Positions 60,979-64,000 of a stretch of DNA of 64,000 bases are shown here, piece after piece. Each line of letters opens with the position of its first letter. Position 1 is the first letter of the stretch. A program made the translations under genes and the position numbers. This stretch comes from Pseudomonadota bacterium (GTDB lineage Bacteria > Pseudomonadota > Gammaproteobacteria > Acidiferrobacterales > Acidiferrobacteraceae). A model generated the notes under the pieces. That model was not told where the DNA came from, made no database searches, and was given only the letters and a program-made list of their open reading frames with translations. The stretch is from NCBI GenBank assembly GCA_021794595.1, contig JAJYQN010000128.1:62001-126000 (forward strand), in the 5' to 3' direction.

Positions 60979-63002
60979 CGGTGAACAGTTGGTCGTTATC
61001 CGAGAGTGACGGTATCGCGGAACTCGTTCTCGACGTCCCCGGACGTAGCCACAATGTCTTGTCGCGCGAGGTCTTGGCAGAGCTCGATCAAGTCCTGGCG
61101 ACCATCGAGGGGCGACCGTTGCACGGTCTCATCATTCGCTCGGCGAAGCCGCGGAGCTTTATCGCGGGCGCCGATGTCCATGAGTTTCGACGCATTCTCG
61201 ATGCCGCGCGGGCCGCGGAACTGACCCGCGCCGGGCAATTGGTTCTCCGACGATTGAACCTCCTGCCCTATCCTACGCTGGCCTTGATCCAAGGGCCGTG
61301 TCTTGGTGGTGGGCTTGAATTGGCGCTCGCTTGTAGCTATCGGATCGCGTCCGATAGCGAGCGCACGATTCTCGGCTTACCTGAGGTCAAGTTAGGCATC
61401 CATCCGGGCTTTGGCGGGACGGTGCGGCTGCCGGCCTTGATAGGCCCTTTGCCCGCCTTATCGCTGATGTTGAGTGGGCGCACGATTGCCGCGCGACAAG
61501 CCCGCAAACTGGGGCTTGTCGACGAGTGTGTTCCAGAACGGCACCTACTGGCCGCGGCCCGCGCCAGGCTTAAGCAGGTACCGCCTAAGGGTCGTCCGCC
61601 TTGGCATCAGGCCTGGCTTGCTGCCCCCTGGTTACGGCCGTATGTGGGCGCGTATATGCGCCGACAATTGCAGGCCCGGGTCGATTGCGGCCATTACCCG
61701 GCGCCCTGTCGGCTCTTGGGACTTTGGGCCCGCCAAGGGTCCCTCGAGGCCGAGGCCTTGTCTTGCGCGGAACTTGTGGTCACTCCCGCCAGCCGCCATC
61801 TGGTGCGCCTCTTCGAGTTGTCTGAGGAGTTGAAGCGTTCAGCACGCACCGGCAGTGCCTCCCCGGTCCGTCACATCCACGTCATAGGGGCCGGGGTGAT
61901 GGGCGCCGACATCGCGGCGTGGGCGGCCTATAAGGGATTTTCGGTAAGCCTACAGGATCGGGAACCCAAGGCCCTGGGGCTTGCGGTCAAGCGCGCCCAT
62001 GCGCTTTTCGCCGACAAACTGCGCGGACGCTCAGCCCAGGCGGCGCGCGATCGGCTGTTTGCCGATCTGAAGGGCGACGGCTTGGGCGGCGCGGATCTCG
62101 TCATAGAAGCGATTATCGAGGATCGCGACGCGAAGCGCGGCCTCTTGGCCGAGGTCGAGCGCCGAGTGTCCGAGCAAACCGTCATCGCGACCAACACCTC
62201 GAGCATCCCCTTGGACGACTTGGCCGCCGATTTGCGCTTACCGGGACGGTTGGTCGGCCTGCATTTCTTTAACCCCGTCGCGAAGATGCAGTTAATCGAG
62301 ATTATAGCGGGGACCAGCACGGCAGACACCGCCCTGGCGCGGGCCCGGAGCTTTGCGGTGGCCCTCGATCGTTTGCCGATCGATGTGCAAAGTGCCCCGG
62401 GCTTTCTTGTGAATAGGGCCCTTATGCCCTATCTGCTGGAGGCCGTAGTCTTGGCCGAAGAGGGCGTGCCGCTTGCGGATATCGATCAGGCGGCGGTGGC
62501 CTTCGGGATGCCTATGGGCCCGATCGCCCTTGCCGACACCGTGGGTCTCGACATTTGTTTATCGGTCGCCAAGACTTTGAGCGCGGCCTTGGGGCTACCG
62601 GTACCGAATCTTCTTGCAAGTAAGGTAAGCGCCGGCGAATTGGGCAAGAAGTCCGGACGCGGCTTTTACGTCTACCCGATCAAGTCGCCATTTTTTACGC
62701 CCAAGCGGCCGCCGCCCGATCCGGTGATTTCTGAGCGCCTTATCCTACGGCTCTTAAACGAGGCCGTGCGGTGCCTGCGCTGCGGGGTCGTGCCCGATGC
62801 CGATATCGTCGATATCGGCTTAGTCTATGGAACCGGCTTCGCCCCTTTTCGTGGAGGACCCTTGGGCTATGCCGAGACCTTGGGCGCATCCGAGATCAAA
62901 AGCCGCTTGACGGAGTTGAGCGCGCGCTTTGGCGAGCGCTTTCTTCCGGATGAGTCCTGGTCTCAAGAAAATCTCTTCGCGCGCCGGGTGCTCGGACCAT
63001 GA
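60975..63002 (+). CDS. Bifunctional enoyl-CoA hydratase / 3-hydroxyacyl-CoA dehydrogenase (FadB/FadJ type)
   Basis: 675 residues. The N-terminal crotonase domain has SFIAGADVHEF, the oxyanion-hole segment GPCLGGGLELALAC and the second catalytic Glu in LGLPEVKLGIHPG. The dehydrogenase domain has HVIGAGVMGADIAAWAAYKG for NAD and VGLHFFNPVAKMQLIEI with catalytic His and Glu, then the C-terminal dimerisation repeats. Carries out hydration and oxidation steps. The length is slightly shorter than E. coli FadB (729). ATG 60975 overlaps the thiolase stop (ATGA). Confidence 0.94.
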   Translation: MTVNSWSLSESDGIAELVLDVPGRSHNVLSREVLAELDQVLATIEGRPLHGLIIRSAKPRSFIAGADVHEFRRILDAARAAELTRAGQLVLRRLNLLPYPTLALIQGPCLGGGLELALACSYRIASDSERTILGLPEVKLGIHPGFGGTVRLPALIGPLPALSLMLSGRTIAARQARKLGLVDECVPERHLLAAARARLKQVPPKGRPPWHQAWLAAPWLRPYVGAYMRRQLQARVDCGHYPAPCRLLGLWARQGSLEAEALSCAELVVTPASRHLVRLFELSEELKRSARTGSASPVRHIHVIGAGVMGADIAAWAAYKGFSVSLQDREPKALGLAVKRAHALFADKLRGRSAQAARDRLFADLKGDGLGGADLVIEAIIEDRDAKRGLLAEVERRVSEQTVIATNTSSIPLDDLAADLRLPGRLVGLHFFNPVAKMQLIEIIAGTSTADTALARARSFAVALDRLPIDVQSAPGFLVNRALMPYLLEAVVLAEEGVPLADIDQAAVAFGMPMGPIALADTVGLDICLSVAKTLSAALGLPVPNLLASKVSAGELGKKSGRGFYVYPIKSPFFTPKRPPPDPVISERLILRLLNEAVRCLRCGVVPDADIVDIGLVYGTGFAPFRGGPLGYAETLGASEIKSRLTELSARFGERFLPDESWSQENLFARRVLGP

Positions 63003-64000
63003 CCGTCGTGGGCCTGGACTCGGCGACCCTGCCCACACTTTTCGCCGCACGGGCGGCAAAAAGCCCGAACGCCCCGGCCTACGCCGGTTTTGAACACGGC
63101 GCGTGGCGCCGCTTTACGTGGGCCGAGGCCCAGGAAGAGGTGAACCGCATGCGTGAAGGGCTCGCGCGCGCGGGCCTTAATCCCGGCGACCGTGTCGGTC
63201 TCTGCGCCTATAACTCCCCGCATTGGGTATTCGCCGACATCGCGGCACTGTCGCTGGGGCTCACCGTGGTCCCGTTGTTTTTTAACGACCGTCCCGAGAA
63301 TACCGCTTACTGCCTCAAGGATGCCGGGGTCCGTCTTTTGTTGGTCGACCGCCCCCCGGCGCCCGAGGTCTTGGCCTGTGGCCTGAAGGCGATCTTGGGC
63401 TTAAAGGAGGTGCCGGGCGTCGTCTCTTGGGACCAGGGCCTATCCGAGCGCGCCGCGCGCGCGTTCGTAGATGAGTCCTGCCCCCTGGCGACCATTGTCT
63501 ATACCTCGGGAACAACGGGCCGGCCGAAGGGCGTGATGCTGAGTCATGCCAACATCATGGCCAACGTCGCGGCCCTCATGGAGGCGATACCCGAAGTCGC
63601 GGCCGGCGAGCACAGGTTTTTATCGTTTCTCCCCTTGTCCCACATGTTTGAGCGCACGGTCGGCCAGTACGTGGCCATGGCCATGGGTGCCGAGACGATA
63701 TTCTCGCGCGGGATAGCCGAGTTGAGCGCCGACCTAAAGGTAGCGAGGCCCACGATCCTCGTGAGTGTCCCGAAGATATTCGAGCGCAGCTATGCCCGGA
63801 TTCAAGAGAGTCTGAAAGACGCGCCGTTCAAGGCCCGCTTGGTCGCGCACACCGCCGATTTGGGTTTTCGGCTTCGCCGCGGCGCGCTCGATTGGACGGA
63901 GCGTCTCGAGGCGCGCGTCACAGACCTGCTCGTCGCCCGATCGATCCGTCGGCGCTTGGGGGGGAGGTTGCGTTTTGTGTTTTTGGGGGGCGCCCCGGCG
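62999..64000 (+). CDS. Long-chain acyl-CoA synthetase (AMP-forming), 3' end beyond the window
   Basis: At least 334 residues visible; the frame is open at 64000. ANL-superfamily adenylate-forming enzyme: N-terminal FTWAEAQEEVNRMREGLARAG, the P-loop YTSGTTGRPKGVMLSH (from residue 168) and LPLSHMFERTVGQY, typical of long-chain (FAA1/FadD15-like) synthetases. It activates free fatty acid to acyl-CoA, feeding the preceding genes. ATG overlaps the FadB/FadJ-like stop by 4 nt, so all four genes are probably translationally coupled. Confidence 0.9.
   Translation, partial: MTVVGLDSATLPTLFAARAAKSPNAPAYAGFEHGAWRRFTWAEAQEEVNRMREGLARAGLNPGDRVGLCAYNSPHWVFADIAALSLGLTVVPLFFNDRPENTAYCLKDAGVRLLLVDRPPAPEVLACGLKAILGLKEVPGVVSWDQGLSERAARAFVDESCPLATIVYTSGTTGRPKGVMLSHANIMANVAALMEAIPEVAAGEHRFLSFLPLSHMFERTVGQYVAMAMGAETIFSRGIAELSADLKVARPTILVSVPKIFERSYARIQESLKDAPFKARLVAHTADLGFRLRRGALDWTERLEARVTDLLVARSIRRRLGGRLRFVFLGGAPA

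Overview
The window reads as the chromosome of a GC-rich proteobacterium, most likely an acidophilic, sulfur-oxidising gammaproteobacterium or Acidithiobacillia-like organism. The order mnmG-rsmG-parA-parB, a complete atpIBEFHAGDC operon, then glmU-glmS is the classical origin-proximal core of such bacteria. A tight operon of sulfur oxygenase reductase, sulfide:quinone oxidoreductase and a DUF1641 protein points to elemental-sulfur and sulfide oxidation. The genus is inference; Acidiferrobacter-like is my best guess from gene content and base composition. No rRNA, tRNA or CRISPR was recognised.

Layout. 1-4.9 kb: tRNA and 16S rRNA modification (mnmG, rsmG) and chromosome partitioning (parAB). 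4.9-6.9 kb: a small Sel1 protein, a decayed hipBA toxin-antitoxin pair and a gene-poor scar. 6.9-13.7 kb: the F1Fo ATP synthase operon behind a good sigma-70 promoter. 13.7-17.4 kb: a SlyD-like isomerase broken by a frameshift, then glmU and glmS. 17.4-18.2 kb: a gene-free stretch that begins exactly like a Tn7-family transposon end, 25 bp after the glmS stop. 18.2-22.2 kb: a membrane protein and a PspA/YbjQ-domain envelope module. 22.4-34.3 kb: repair, replication and cell-wall housekeeping (uvrD, thrB, LOG, polA, engB, rnd, mpl), with a candidate small RNA between polA and engB. 34.3-42.5 kb: a cyclic-nucleotide-binding protein, DsbA-like oxidase, acetolactate-synthase-like enzyme, small secreted or membrane proteins and an MFS exporter. 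42.7-45.1 kb: a minimal divergent mobilisation pair (MobA/MobL relaxase and coupling ATPase). 45.2-47.9 kb: AsmA-like protein and a methyltransferase. 48.2-51.6 kb: the sulfur operon. 51.8-64 kb: a papain-like hydrolase, then a fatty-acid beta-oxidation operon.

The highlight is the first gene of that last operon, one 2333-residue open frame (52688-59689). In order it carries an ETF:quinone oxidoreductase (FixC-like) domain, a FixX-like 4Fe-4S domain, a degenerate acyl-CoA dehydrogenase segment, a complete acyl-CoA dehydrogenase, an ETF-beta-like domain and an ETF-alpha domain. The whole electron route from acyl-CoA to the quinone pool appears to sit in one polypeptide. It is followed, with 4-nt overlaps, by thiolase, a FadB/FadJ-like bifunctional enzyme and an acyl-CoA synthetase that runs off the window. 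Together these four genes would encode a self-contained beta-oxidation pathway.

In the sulfur operon, SOR would convert cytoplasmic sulfur to sulfite, thiosulfate and sulfide; SQR would oxidise that sulfide and feed the same quinone pool; the DUF1641 protein is a probable partner. ATP synthase then uses the resulting proton gradient.
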